Positions 1-5,980 of a stretch of 6,972 nucleotides of DNA are shown here, in pieces. Origin of the DNA: an uncultured Rhizobiaceae group bacterium (GTDB lineage Bacteria > Pseudomonadota > Alphaproteobacteria > Rhizobiales > Rhizobiaceae); assembly GCA_905479965.1 (NCBI GenBank), contig CAJQOR010000351.1:1-6972 (forward strand). Reading direction: 5' to 3'. Within the stretch, counting starts at the first letter, position 1. Every line of letters begins with the position of its first letter. The notes beneath the pieces were generated by a model that worked only from the letters and a program-made list of their open reading frames with translations, had not been told where the DNA came from and did no database searches. The translations under genes and the position numbers were made by a program.

Positions 1-1
1 A

Positions 2-421
2 TACCATTACGATATCATTCGACCTGAAACGGCCATTCGTTCGCGCGCATCTGAATTTCGCAATCAATATCAGCAGCTTCACGCGCAAAGCAATTGGCAG
101 AGCTTTTTGCCTACACCTGAATTTCCGTCCTACACATCCGGGCATTCCACATTTGGTGCAGCAGGTACGAAGATGATCGAATTGCTAAACGGTAGCGACC
201 GAATTTCGATCAACGGTCAACCGCCAGATCAGGTCATTTGGCCGCAAATTAAGGGCGTGACGCGTCATTGGTCGAGCCTGAGCCAAATCAGTGAAGAGAA
301 CGGGATGAGCCGGATATATGGCGGTGTGCATTGGCAGTTGGACCATAGTCAAGCAGTCCGCGCAGGTTATGCAATCTCAGAGCAAGCATATCGCAGCTTT
401 TTCCCGAAAAAGGCGCGATGA
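2..421 (+). CDS. Vanadium-dependent haloperoxidase / PAP2-superfamily enzyme, C-terminal part (5' end outside window)
   Basis: The frame is open to the left edge, so about 139 C-terminal residues are seen and the start is missing. All three pieces of the PAP2/vanadate-binding pocket can be read. An Arg-Pro pair at 20-25 fits the end of a KX6RP motif whose Lys would straddle the window edge; the one visible base of that codon, A, agrees with AAA. A Ser-Gly-His triad lies at 137-145 inside PTPEFPSYTSGHST, and SRIYGGVHWQLD (308-343) matches SRX5HX3D. In this superfamily the first His is the acid/base residue and the second is the nucleophile or vanadate ligand. The wording around TSGH and SRIYGGVHW is closer to bacterial vanadium haloperoxidase homologues than to lipid phosphatases, but halide oxidation versus phosphatase activity cannot be decided. 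Such enzymes are usually exported; any signal peptide would be upstream. The gene overlaps the porin start, suggesting an operon. Confidence 0.85.
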   Translation, partial: YHYDIIRPETAIRSRASEFRNQYQQLHAQSNWQSFLPTPEFPSYTSGHSTFGAAGTKMIELLNGSDRISINGQPPDQVIWPQIKGVTRHWSSLSQISEENGMSRIYGGVHWQLDHSQAVRAGYAISEQAYRSFFPKKAR

Positions 422-1425
422 TGACGAAATCAATAAAAATCTTACTTTATACCGGCATTGCCCTTGCTGCAGTTATACCCAATACAAAGAGCCAAGAACG
501 TCGATTATTTTATGATCAAATCTCAATGGTTGAAGAACCACTTGCGACACAGATTGGCGACACCACACTTTCGCTTCGCGGCTCTGTTGAATTACCAGTA
601 CAGGCGTTGAGTACCACGAAAAAAGCCGAAATTGGGTTTCGCGGTGCATTTGAAATTAAGGCCGAAACTCAACTTGAGAATTCGCTTAAAATCGCTGCAT
701 CATATGCGGCGGAATATGACCATTTAAATAGTGATCAATTCACCGATAAAGTTGTTCTATCTGCATCGGGGTTCCTAGGATCGATTTATCTCGGCAATGT
801 CTCTGATATGTTACGCGAAAATTTAGCCCGAACATCTGGGGTTGGTAATTCTGATATAGCTTATGATGGCAATTGGGGTCAGCTGGGACGTTGGTCGATA
901 GCCCATCTTTCGCGACATGGCCCTTTTCGCGCAGGCTTGGCAATCGATCAAAACGGCAAATTTGATTTTGGCTTTGTGTTCCAACGCCCTGTTAAAACGC
1001 TTGAACATAAATATACGCTGCGTTTAACCAGCGGTGGATTTACGCCGTCTGGTTCGAATATAGAATTAGGCACCATCGCAGCCCAGGGTGTCGCGGAACT
1101 CATCTATGGCAGCAGCCTCTTTAGCCTAGGCGGTGGAGTTGAACAGATCAAAGGTCCTATCAATCGCGCAAGCCGATGGTTTGTTTCAGGCGGTGCACAA
1201 ACTAAAATCGGTATTGTCAGCTTATCAGCTGATGCGCAATATGGACAACTCAAAGGACAAGACACATTATCTGCAGCCCTTGGCGCCCGCTATGATTTTG
1301 CGCGCGGTGCATCGGTTAATCTTGGGGTTAATTACAAGAACGCTGATGTGATTTTAGATGGTATGCAACTCCGCAAAGATAACAATGTCGTGGAAGGTAT
1401 CGTGTCTCTAAGATATGATTTTTAG
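418..1425 (+). CDS. Porin-like outer-membrane beta-barrel protein
   Basis: A 335-residue protein that I read as an outer-membrane barrel, probably a diffusion porin. Residues 1-26 form a signal peptide: basic start (MMTKSIK), hydrophobic LLYTGIALAAVI, and a plausible cut near NTKS/QE. The mature part has no cysteine and alternates short polar/hydrophobic strands with Gly- and aromatic-rich turns. GFLGSIYLGNVSDMLREN recalls the GxFGxxxLGr strand and following loop of Gram-negative porins. It ends in VSLRYDF, the C-terminal Phe beta-signal recognised by the BAM assembly machinery. Length is typical for a 16-strand porin, although strand count and substrate are not established. The start overlaps the upstream stop codon; AAGG at 410-413 lies 4 nt before the ATG at 418 and 7 nt before the ATG at 421, so the second Met may be the true start. 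No terminator-like hairpin is visible after the stop. Confidence 0.75.
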   Translation: MMTKSIKILLYTGIALAAVIPNTKSQERRLFYDQISMVEEPLATQIGDTTLSLRGSVELPVQALSTTKKAEIGFRGAFEIKAETQLENSLKIAASYAAEYDHLNSDQFTDKVVLSASGFLGSIYLGNVSDMLRENLARTSGVGNSDIAYDGNWGQLGRWSIAHLSRHGPFRAGLAIDQNGKFDFGFVFQRPVKTLEHKYTLRLTSGGFTPSGSNIELGTIAAQGVAELIYGSSLFSLGGGVEQIKGPINRASRWFVSGGAQTKIGIVSLSADAQYGQLKGQDTLSAALGARYDFARGASVNLGVNYKNADVILDGMQLRKDNNVVEGIVSLRYDF

Positions 1426-1464
1426 ATTCACTTTTTCTCGATATCCAATTGAAATATATAACTT

Positions 1465-2058
1465 TTAAGAGGTAGCACCGCATTCATTTGCAATCGGCCT
1501 TATTGCTGTTTTTAAACCTCTGACATCAAAGGTCGCAATTGAGACTTCATGATTGGCTTGCACAGCGCGGATGACCAGTTCATCCCCTTCAATGAGATTT
1601 GTTATGACAGGTTTTGTCATTTCCGACTGCCAAATGCCTATCATCTTTTGCGAGCTTGATAGACTCATCTTCATAACTTTAAGTACGCGATCATCGACTT
1701 TGTAGAAAACCTTTTGATAGCCGTATCCGCTGATGTCCATTCTTTTGTAAAAATCAAGATAGATAGAAATCTGATCATCAATACAGCCAATGTGCAAATC
1801 AGCACGCGCGGATCCATTTCGCGTCAAAACATTCTCATCACCAATGATTGTTAAGACATCACGGCCATTGTGGTTGATATATTCCCAAACGATAGGAAGT
1901 TCTTTCTCGTCCTTTTCAACTTCTTCAGGCTGGAACAAGATATCATAACAAGCAAGACGTTCTATATCGACGAACATTCGCGCACAATCCTGCGCTGTTC
2001 CCATTCCATAGGCGCTTTTTGACAAAACCAACAATGCGACTAGATACAATATTCTCAT
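1465..2058 (-). CDS. Exported four-cysteine protein resembling VasI/TagO
   Basis: A 197-residue protein with a Sec-type signal peptide (residues 1-18, MRILYLVALLVLSKSAYG, cut probably after Ala-Tyr-Gly), so likely periplasmic. The mature start DCARMFVDIERLACYDILF is the opening seen in proteins of the VasI/TagO type (associated with type VI secretion in some bacteria). The rest also follows that layout: a Trp about 20 residues later, a central HIGC, a V-D-R segment, an IWQSE segment and a C-terminal FDVRGLKTAI...NEC. Four cysteines (25, 37, 92, 193) could form two disulfides in the periplasm. No secretion-system gene is present here, and similar proteins occur outside such loci, so I do not infer a role in type VI secretion. 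The gene stands alone, converging on the porin gene and diverging from the cupin gene. The ribosome-binding site is weak (a GAG upstream of the ATG). Confidence 0.65.
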   Translation of the reverse strand: MRILYLVALLVLSKSAYGMGTAQDCARMFVDIERLACYDILFQPEEVEKDEKELPIVWEYINHNGRDVLTIIGDENVLTRNGSARADLHIGCIDDQISIYLDFYKRMDISGYGYQKVFYKVDDRVLKVMKMSLSSSQKMIGIWQSEMTKPVITNLIEGDELVIRAVQANHEVSIATFDVRGLKTAIRPIANECGATS

Positions 2059-2276
2059 GGTGACGTCTCGATACTCAAACTAATAATACAGCCAGAATCT
2101 AGCAGATCACATTTAACAGAGGCTAAAGAGTTATCATGGGAAATCACGATGCGGCACACGTTAGATTAGCATTTTAGTCTATATCTATGTGACTTTGTCT
2201 TTTATCGTTTTCGTTGCTTGCATGGGCATCATTAGCGCATTAAGTTCCCGTTTAAAAGTGTTTTAGGAGCATGCAT
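2059..2276. promoter_or_regulatory. Divergent intergenic region between the VasI-like gene and the cupin gene
   Basis: This AT-rich gap must contain promoters for both flanking genes. For the minus-strand gene, TATTAT (plus positions 2083-2088) is a fair -10 element about 25 bp before the ATG, without a good -35. For the plus-strand gene I see no convincing promoter; TTGCTT at 2214-2219 is only a weak -35 candidate. No strong inverted repeat, RNA structure or small gene could be supported. Confidence 0.35.
2265..2269 (+). promoter_or_regulatory. Ribosome binding site (AGGAG) that decides the cupin start
   Basis: AGGAG lies only 1 nt before the ATG at 2271 but 7 nt before the in-frame ATG at 2277. 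The spacing favours 2277 as the real start codon. Confidence 0.7.
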
Positions 2277-2633
2277 ATGAAGAGTATCAATCTTGGTGAA
2301 AAACTCTCACAATTCTCTAGCCATTGGGACCCACATGTAGTTGCAGACTACAATGACAATGAGGTGATGGTGGTTAAATTCAAAGGTGAATTTCCCTTTC
2401 ACAAACATGATAACACTGATGATTTCTTTCTCGTGCTTGAAGGTGAAATGATCATGGATATCGAAGGTGGCAAACCGCACATTGTGAAAGCTGGTGAACT
2501 ATTTGTTGTGCCCAAAAATGTCGTGCATCGCCCTCGCGCTGAAGAAGAAGTCAAAGTCCTTCTGATTGAGCCTAAGGGTGAACCAAATTCAGGGGACGCG
2601 AAACGGGAACCAGCACCTAAGCCACGGATTTAG
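2277..2633 (+). CDS. Small single-domain cupin protein
   Basis: A 118-residue conserved beta-barrel (cupin_2 type) protein, probably cytosolic. Cupin motif 1 is visible as GEFPFHKHDNTDDFFLVLEG, with the two metal-binding His in HKH and Asp where many cupins have the Glu ligand. Motif 2 is GELFVVPKNVVHRP, supplying the third His. Such short cupins bind a metal and may be isomerases, dioxygenases or ligand-binding proteins; the substrate cannot be told from sequence. The C-terminal 20 residues are Pro/Lys/Glu-rich and probably disordered. I chose ATG 2277 because of its Shine-Dalgarno spacing; the ATG at 2271 would add only two residues. The next gene begins 9 bp after the stop, so the two are likely co-transcribed. 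Confidence 0.85.
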   Translation: MKSINLGEKLSQFSSHWDPHVVADYNDNEVMVVKFKGEFPFHKHDNTDDFFLVLEGEMIMDIEGGKPHIVKAGELFVVPKNVVHRPRAEEEVKVLLIEPKGEPNSGDAKREPAPKPRI

Positions 2634-2642
2634 TTGGGTATA

Positions 2643-3134
2643 ATGTCAGATAACACACCGGTACTACATTTAATGTGCGGAAAAATTGCATCTGGAAAAT
2701 CCACACTTGCAGCAAATTTGGGCCGCGAAGATGGTCATGTTACGATTTCTGAAGATGATTGGTTAGCAACGCTATTTTCTGATCAGATGCGGTCAATTTC
2801 AGACTATGTTAGATGCTCAAACAAGCTCCAACACATTATGGGACCACATGTTTCTTCGCTATTAAACGCGGGGATATCTGTTGTGCTTGATTTCCCAGCC
2901 AACACCATCGCACAGCGTTCATGGCTACACGATATCATTATTGCGACAGATGCTGTGCACCAATTGCATTATCTGGACATGCCGGACAAAACTTGCATTG
3001 AACGCTTGCATAATCGAAACGCAATGGGTGAACACCCATTTGCAGCATCCGAAGAGCAGTTTGCCCTGATATCAAAACATTTTATGCCCCCTACCGATGA
3101 TGAAGGGTTTAATATCGTTTATCATCGTAACTAG
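2643..3134 (+). CDS. P-loop AAA-type ATPase / predicted small-molecule kinase
   Basis: A 163-residue cytosolic P-loop protein of the AAA_33/predicted-kinase type. Walker A is GKIASGKST at residues 13-21. ISEDDWLATLF follows, at the position where related kinases hold an acidic substrate-binding residue. VVLDFPANT near residue 80 is the second core strand, like a Walker B. RLHNRN near residue 122 looks like the lid with nucleotide-contacting Arg. Family members phosphorylate small molecules or nucleic-acid ends, and the zeta toxins share the fold, but the substrate of this subfamily is not known to me. The frame also has a TTG directly after the cupin stop (2634); I prefer the ATG at 2643, although neither has a good Shine-Dalgarno. 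It follows the cupin gene by 9 bp and precedes the flavin oxidoreductase by 46 bp. Confidence 0.8.
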   Translation: MSDNTPVLHLMCGKIASGKSTLAANLGREDGHVTISEDDWLATLFSDQMRSISDYVRCSNKLQHIMGPHVSSLLNAGISVVLDFPANTIAQRSWLHDIIIATDAVHQLHYLDMPDKTCIERLHNRNAMGEHPFAASEEQFALISKHFMPPTDDEGFNIVYHRN

Positions 3135-3180
3135 TCCTTTCAACCTTTCACTCTGCTCCAAAACATTATGCGAGATCTAA

Positions 3181-4383
3181 ATGATGACAGAAGATTTGCT
3201 TTTTACACCCTTCACCTTGCCTTGTGGCCAAGTGATTAAGTCTCGTTTGATCAAGTCTGCAATGTCGGATTCGCTCGGTGATGGAACCGGACATCCTACA
3301 AACACCCAAATTCGCCTCTATGAGCGTTGGGCAGAAGGTGGGATTGCAGCTTCCATTATTGGCGAAGTTCAAGGTTTGTCAGGCTTTGCTGAAAAACCTG
3401 GAAATCTGGTTTTAAACGCACATTCGAATTTAGATAAGTTCACGCAGCTTGCCGATCGCGCGCAAAAAAACGATAGTCTATTATGGTTGCAGCTTGGTCA
3501 TGCTGGCGCGCTCTCTTATGCACCAACCAGTGTACCCAAAGGCCCAACTGCACTTGAACTGAATGGTTTATCGTGTGGAGCATTAACTTTAGACGAAATT
3601 GCGCAAGTCAAAGAACAGTTTGCACAAACCGCTGGCCTTGCACAGAAAACAGGATTTGGCGGTGTGCAAATTCACGCAGCGCATGGCTTTTTGCTGAGCC
3701 AATTTTTATCTCCCCTTTTTAACAAGCGCGAAGATGAATATGGCGGCTCGATCGAAAATCGTATGCGCTTATTGATCGAAACCATCTTCAGCGTCCGCGA
3801 AGCTGTGGGAGAGCTGTTCCCGATCGCGGTAAAACTCAATTCATCTGACCAACTTGAAGGTGGTTTATCGCAAGAAGATGCACTTTCAGTGATCCGTGCT
3901 TTGGATCAAACATCTGTCGATCTCGTTGATATTAGCGGCGGTACGTATTTTCCCGGTGCAAAAGCTGCATCTGACGGAGCCGGGAAAGGGCCCTACTTTC
4001 TTGAATTTGCCAAGGCGGCGCGAACACTCACGTCTAAACCACTTATGTTGACTGGCGGTTTTAAAACCAAAATTCAAGCAGATGAAGCTGTATCGAGCGG
4101 AACGATTGATTTCGTTGGTTTAGCAAGAGCTGTGATTGTTGACCCTTCCTTGCCAAATGATTGGCAAAAAAGTGTGAATATTGAACCTAAATTTCCTAGA
4201 TTTTCAAACGCACCAGAAGGTGGTATAACTGCATGGTATACGATGCGTATTACCCAAATCGGTGAGGATGCGCCCATCAATACTGACTATGACTTGGATA
4301 TAGAAAAAGCGATGGATGCCTATGCGCTTCGAGATCAAGCCCGTACTGATACCTGGTTAAAACATTTCGGCTCAGGTGATTAG
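3181..4383 (+). CDS. NADH:flavin oxidoreductase, Old Yellow Enzyme family
   Basis: A 400-residue FMN-dependent TIM-barrel ene-reductase-type protein that would reduce activated C=C bonds using NAD(P)H. The N-terminus LFTPFTLPCGQVIKSRLIKSAM is the usual first strand and FMN contact. LQLGHAGA (103-110) is the barrel strand with the conserved Gln. HAAHGFLLSQFLSP (165-178) carries the His pair that binds substrate, followed by the family signature NKREDEYGGSIENR. AVKLN (216-220) supplies the FMN-contacting Lys, and TGGF (291-294) with GLARAVIVDP (313-322) forms the flavin phosphate site. Phe170 sits where the classical proton-donor Tyr often occurs. There is no C-terminal Fe-S/FAD part as in 2,4-dienoyl-CoA reductase. 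Residues 340-400 form a short extension (AWYTMRI...). Two Met codons open the frame; a weak GAG at 3172-3174 allows either. It is probably the last gene of the cupin-kinase unit. Confidence 0.92.
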   Translation: MMTEDLLFTPFTLPCGQVIKSRLIKSAMSDSLGDGTGHPTNTQIRLYERWAEGGIAASIIGEVQGLSGFAEKPGNLVLNAHSNLDKFTQLADRAQKNDSLLWLQLGHAGALSYAPTSVPKGPTALELNGLSCGALTLDEIAQVKEQFAQTAGLAQKTGFGGVQIHAAHGFLLSQFLSPLFNKREDEYGGSIENRMRLLIETIFSVREAVGELFPIAVKLNSSDQLEGGLSQEDALSVIRALDQTSVDLVDISGGTYFPGAKAASDGAGKGPYFLEFAKAARTLTSKPLMLTGGFKTKIQADEAVSSGTIDFVGLARAVIVDPSLPNDWQKSVNIEPKFPRFSNAPEGGITAWYTMRITQIGEDAPINTDYDLDIEKAMDAYALRDQARTDTWLKHFGSGD

Positions 4384-4385
4384 CC

Positions 4386-4802
4386 CTATTTGATAAAATT
4401 TCGCCTATCGGGCATTAAAAACATGCCTTTGGCTTTCATTGAATTGAGCCGTTCATCGGAGTAATATTTTTCCAGAAAGTTTGTTTCCATTAGGTCTTGA
4501 TTGGTATTTACAAAGGTTTCAAAACCTTCGCCAGGCTGCATGCGTTCTGAGATTATACTCATACAAGCCAGCGTCACGGTCAGATTGAATTTATCTGGCG
4601 CACCAGCCTTTGAGGCAATTGCATCTAGAGATTCTGAATAAATTTGTACTGCCATCAAGAAATCAAATCGCAGCAAGATTTCATAGGCAACACCTATATG
4701 ATCAAGATGCGTAAATTCTTTTGCATCAATGTCTTGGCTTAAAAACTCGTCGGTAAATTCTTCATAGTTTCGGGTGATCTTGATTGGGGCTGGCAAATTC
4801 AT
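4386..4802 (-). CDS. Conserved hypothetical protein with an FxHxxHxxxA motif
   Basis: A 138-residue, mainly helical, soluble protein without signal or membrane segment. I recognise the pattern as that of a conserved uncharacterised bacterial family, not an enzyme with a known reaction. Its marks are EFTHLDHIGVAYEILLRF (His32 and His35), an Ala-Pro-Asp-Lys-Phe/Tyr segment near residue 70 followed by a helix (LTVTLACMSIISERM), NQDLMETNFLEKYYS, and the C-terminal GMFLMPDR. The two His and nearby acidic residues could bind metal, which is speculation. The start is ATG 4802 because AAGG lies 7 nt upstream; the GTG just before it is closer than optimal. Its stop is 2 bp from the stop of the convergent flavin oxidoreductase, so the two transcripts must overlap or terminate inside each other. 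It lies downstream of the LysR gene on the same strand with a 129-bp gap. Confidence 0.8.
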   Translation of the reverse strand: MNLPAPIKITRNYEEFTDEFLSQDIDAKEFTHLDHIGVAYEILLRFDFLMAVQIYSESLDAIASKAGAPDKFNLTVTLACMSIISERMQPGEGFETFVNTNQDLMETNFLEKYYSDERLNSMKAKGMFLMPDRRNFIK

Positions 4803-4931
4803 CACAATACCTTGGCTAAAACATCCGAAACGGAAAACTACGACACGAATACCGTATATTTACGCGAAAGTCTATTTCGTACAAGTTGCTACACAGGCAA
4901 ACCTCAAAGCTTAAAGTTCAAATCATATTTT
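4803..4931. other. Intergenic gap between the LysR gene and the hypothetical gene
   Basis: The gap must end LysR transcription and/or start transcription of the hypothetical gene on the minus strand. The only structure I see is a perfect 5-bp inverted repeat, CGAAA/TTTCG, around a 5-base loop at 4865-4879. No T-run follows it on either strand, so it does not look like an intrinsic terminator. No clear promoter is visible. Confidence 0.3.
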
Positions 4932-5852
4932 TTACTCAACAAGACACCTATGCGGACCTGCTTGCTGAAAATGTAAAAGACAGGCTTTGGCAAAATGTTC
5001 AACTATCCGACGTGGACGCATTTTATCATACCCAATCGAAAGATTAAGCGACGGCAATGAATCTAATATCGGCAGGGCTACGAGATCATCACCGCCATAG
5101 CTTTTGGCTGTCTGGGGTTTCATGTTTAAAACTGAACAACCAAACCCTGCTCCGACCAAACTCCTTACCATTTCTGTAGAATTAGCGTAGGCTGCAATTG
5201 AAATCTCATTTGCATACTTATCAAACAGCCCCTGATAATAACCTTTTGCTAATGGGCGATTTAAAATCACTAGGGGCTCTTTTGCAATTTGGTCAATTGA
5301 GACTTCTGATTGATTGGACAGTGCATGCGTTTTTTGCATCAAACAGTAAGCGGGCGCTTCCACCAGCACATCAAAATCAATGGTGGGTTGAACATTTTCA
5401 CTGACAAACAGGATGACATCATATCTGCCATTTATTAGCCCCTCTTGCGCCCTATCATTATCACATTCTTCAAGATGCAATTCGACATCACTGCCTTTTG
5501 GGATAAATGAGGATAAAATTGACGGGAGAAATGCCGGTGCGACCGGAGCATAATATCCAATGCGTAATTTGCCGTTCAGCGCTTCTTTAAGTTCAGTTCC
5601 CTCTTCCAAAATCACACGATAATCTTCGAGCAATCGTTCAAACTTTTGGGCCAAGACTTGACCACTTGCATTGGCAACAATTCCTCGGGAACGCTGTCGG
5701 TTTACAAGCTTAAGGCCAATGTCAGCTTCTATTTGGTCTATTGCTTAGGAAACTGCCGAAGCTGCAATGTTAAGTTCCGCAGCAGCTTTTGCAATACTTT
5801 CATTGCGAATAGCGCTGGTGAAATACATCATAGATTTAAGCGATATTGTCAT
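4932..5852 (-). pseudogene. LysR-type transcriptional regulator, interrupted by an in-frame TAA at codon 36
   Basis: Read through from ATG 5852 to TAA 4932, the frame encodes 306 codons, the normal LysR length, with a single internal stop. Codons 1-66 encode the winged helix-turn-helix: MTISLKSMMYFTSAIRNESI, then AKAAAELNIAASAVS, then the stop, then AIDQIEADIGLKLVNRQRSR. The TAA (plus positions 5745-5747) falls in the recognition helix, where relatives commonly have Gln (VSQAI); one C-to-T change of CAA explains it. The effector-binding domain is intact from about residue 90 (LNGKLRIGYYAPVAPAFLPS...), through AGFGCSVLN, to the C-terminus. The uninterrupted remainder can start at a TTG at 5654 (240 aa) but would lack most of the DNA-binding domain. 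The gene is divergent from the membrane hydroxylase at 5981, the usual LysR target arrangement. An upstream AGAGGT lies 13 nt before the ATG, somewhat far. Alternatives are a sequencing error or readthrough. Confidence 0.85.
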
Positions 5853-5902
5853 TTTAAACTTAATTACCTCTGAAAATCCGATTTAATTACTATATTAAAA
5901 CT

Positions 5903-5930
5903 ATTTTCCATAGGTTTGATTTTCTGTCAA
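5903..5930 (-). promoter_or_regulatory. Candidate promoter for the LysR gene
   Basis: On the minus strand, a perfect TTGACA (plus positions 5925-5930) is followed after 16 bp by GAAAAT (5903-5908), a four-of-six match to TATAAT. This would give a leader of roughly 45 nt before ATG 5852. The -35 overlaps the LysR-type operator, consistent with the autorepression common in this family. Confidence 0.45.
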
Positions 5931-5932
5931 AC
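5914..5932. promoter_or_regulatory. LysR-type operator (GTTTGA-N7-TCAAAC)
   Basis: GTTTGATTTTCTGTCAAAC is a perfect 6-bp inverted repeat around a 7-bp AT-rich centre and contains the T-N11-A core (T5917 to A5929) of LysR-type binding sites. It lies between the divergent LysR and hydroxylase genes, where the regulator would both repress itself and control its target. The assignment rests on pattern and position only. Confidence 0.6.
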
Positions 5933-5946
5933 TGACTGCTTATAAG
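5916..5946 (+). promoter_or_regulatory. Weak candidate promoter for the membrane hydroxylase gene
   Basis: TATAAG at 5941-5946 is a good -10 match. The nearest -35-like hexamer, TTGATT at 5916-5921, lies inside the operator with a long 19-bp spacer, as might be expected of an activator-dependent promoter. The leader before ATG 5981 would be about 27 nt. Confidence 0.35.
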
Positions 5947-5980
5947 TCTGTTGGGATCATAGGAAAATAGGTTTAAGTAT

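Noticed and set aside
107..421. A 104-codon gene starting at TTG 107
   Set aside because: The same frame is open to the left edge and contains the family's Arg-Pro motif at 20-25, so TTG 107 is an internal Leu of a longer gene.
740..1008. Minus-strand open frames inside the porin gene
   Set aside because: They are antisense to a gene with a clear signal peptide and beta-barrel end, overlap each other in two frames, and show no recognisable domain.
1465..2058. Part of a type VI secretion locus
   Set aside because: No other secretion component is present on either side; a single VasI-like protein is not enough.
2162..2181. Imperfect dyad TAGATTAGCA/TTTTAGTCTA upstream of the cupin gene
   Set aside because: Only the outer bases pair well and three of ten positions mismatch; no better than chance in AT-rich sequence.
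2277..3134. Toxin-antitoxin pair (cupin plus zeta-toxin-like P-loop protein)
   Set aside because: The cupin has both full cupin motifs and is not an antitoxin type, and the P-loop protein reads like a general predicted kinase; nothing specific to zeta toxins is seen.
4411..4427. Intrinsic terminator for the flavin oxidoreductase
   Set aside because: The stem is only 5 bp with a 7-base loop and just three T before GG, and it lies within the opposing coding region; too weak to list as a feature.
5745..5747. Stop-codon reassignment or recoding at the LysR TAA
   Set aside because: TAA, TAG and TGA all act as normal stops in this window (the LysR gene itself ends in TAA) and no recoding element is visible, so mutation or sequence error is simpler.
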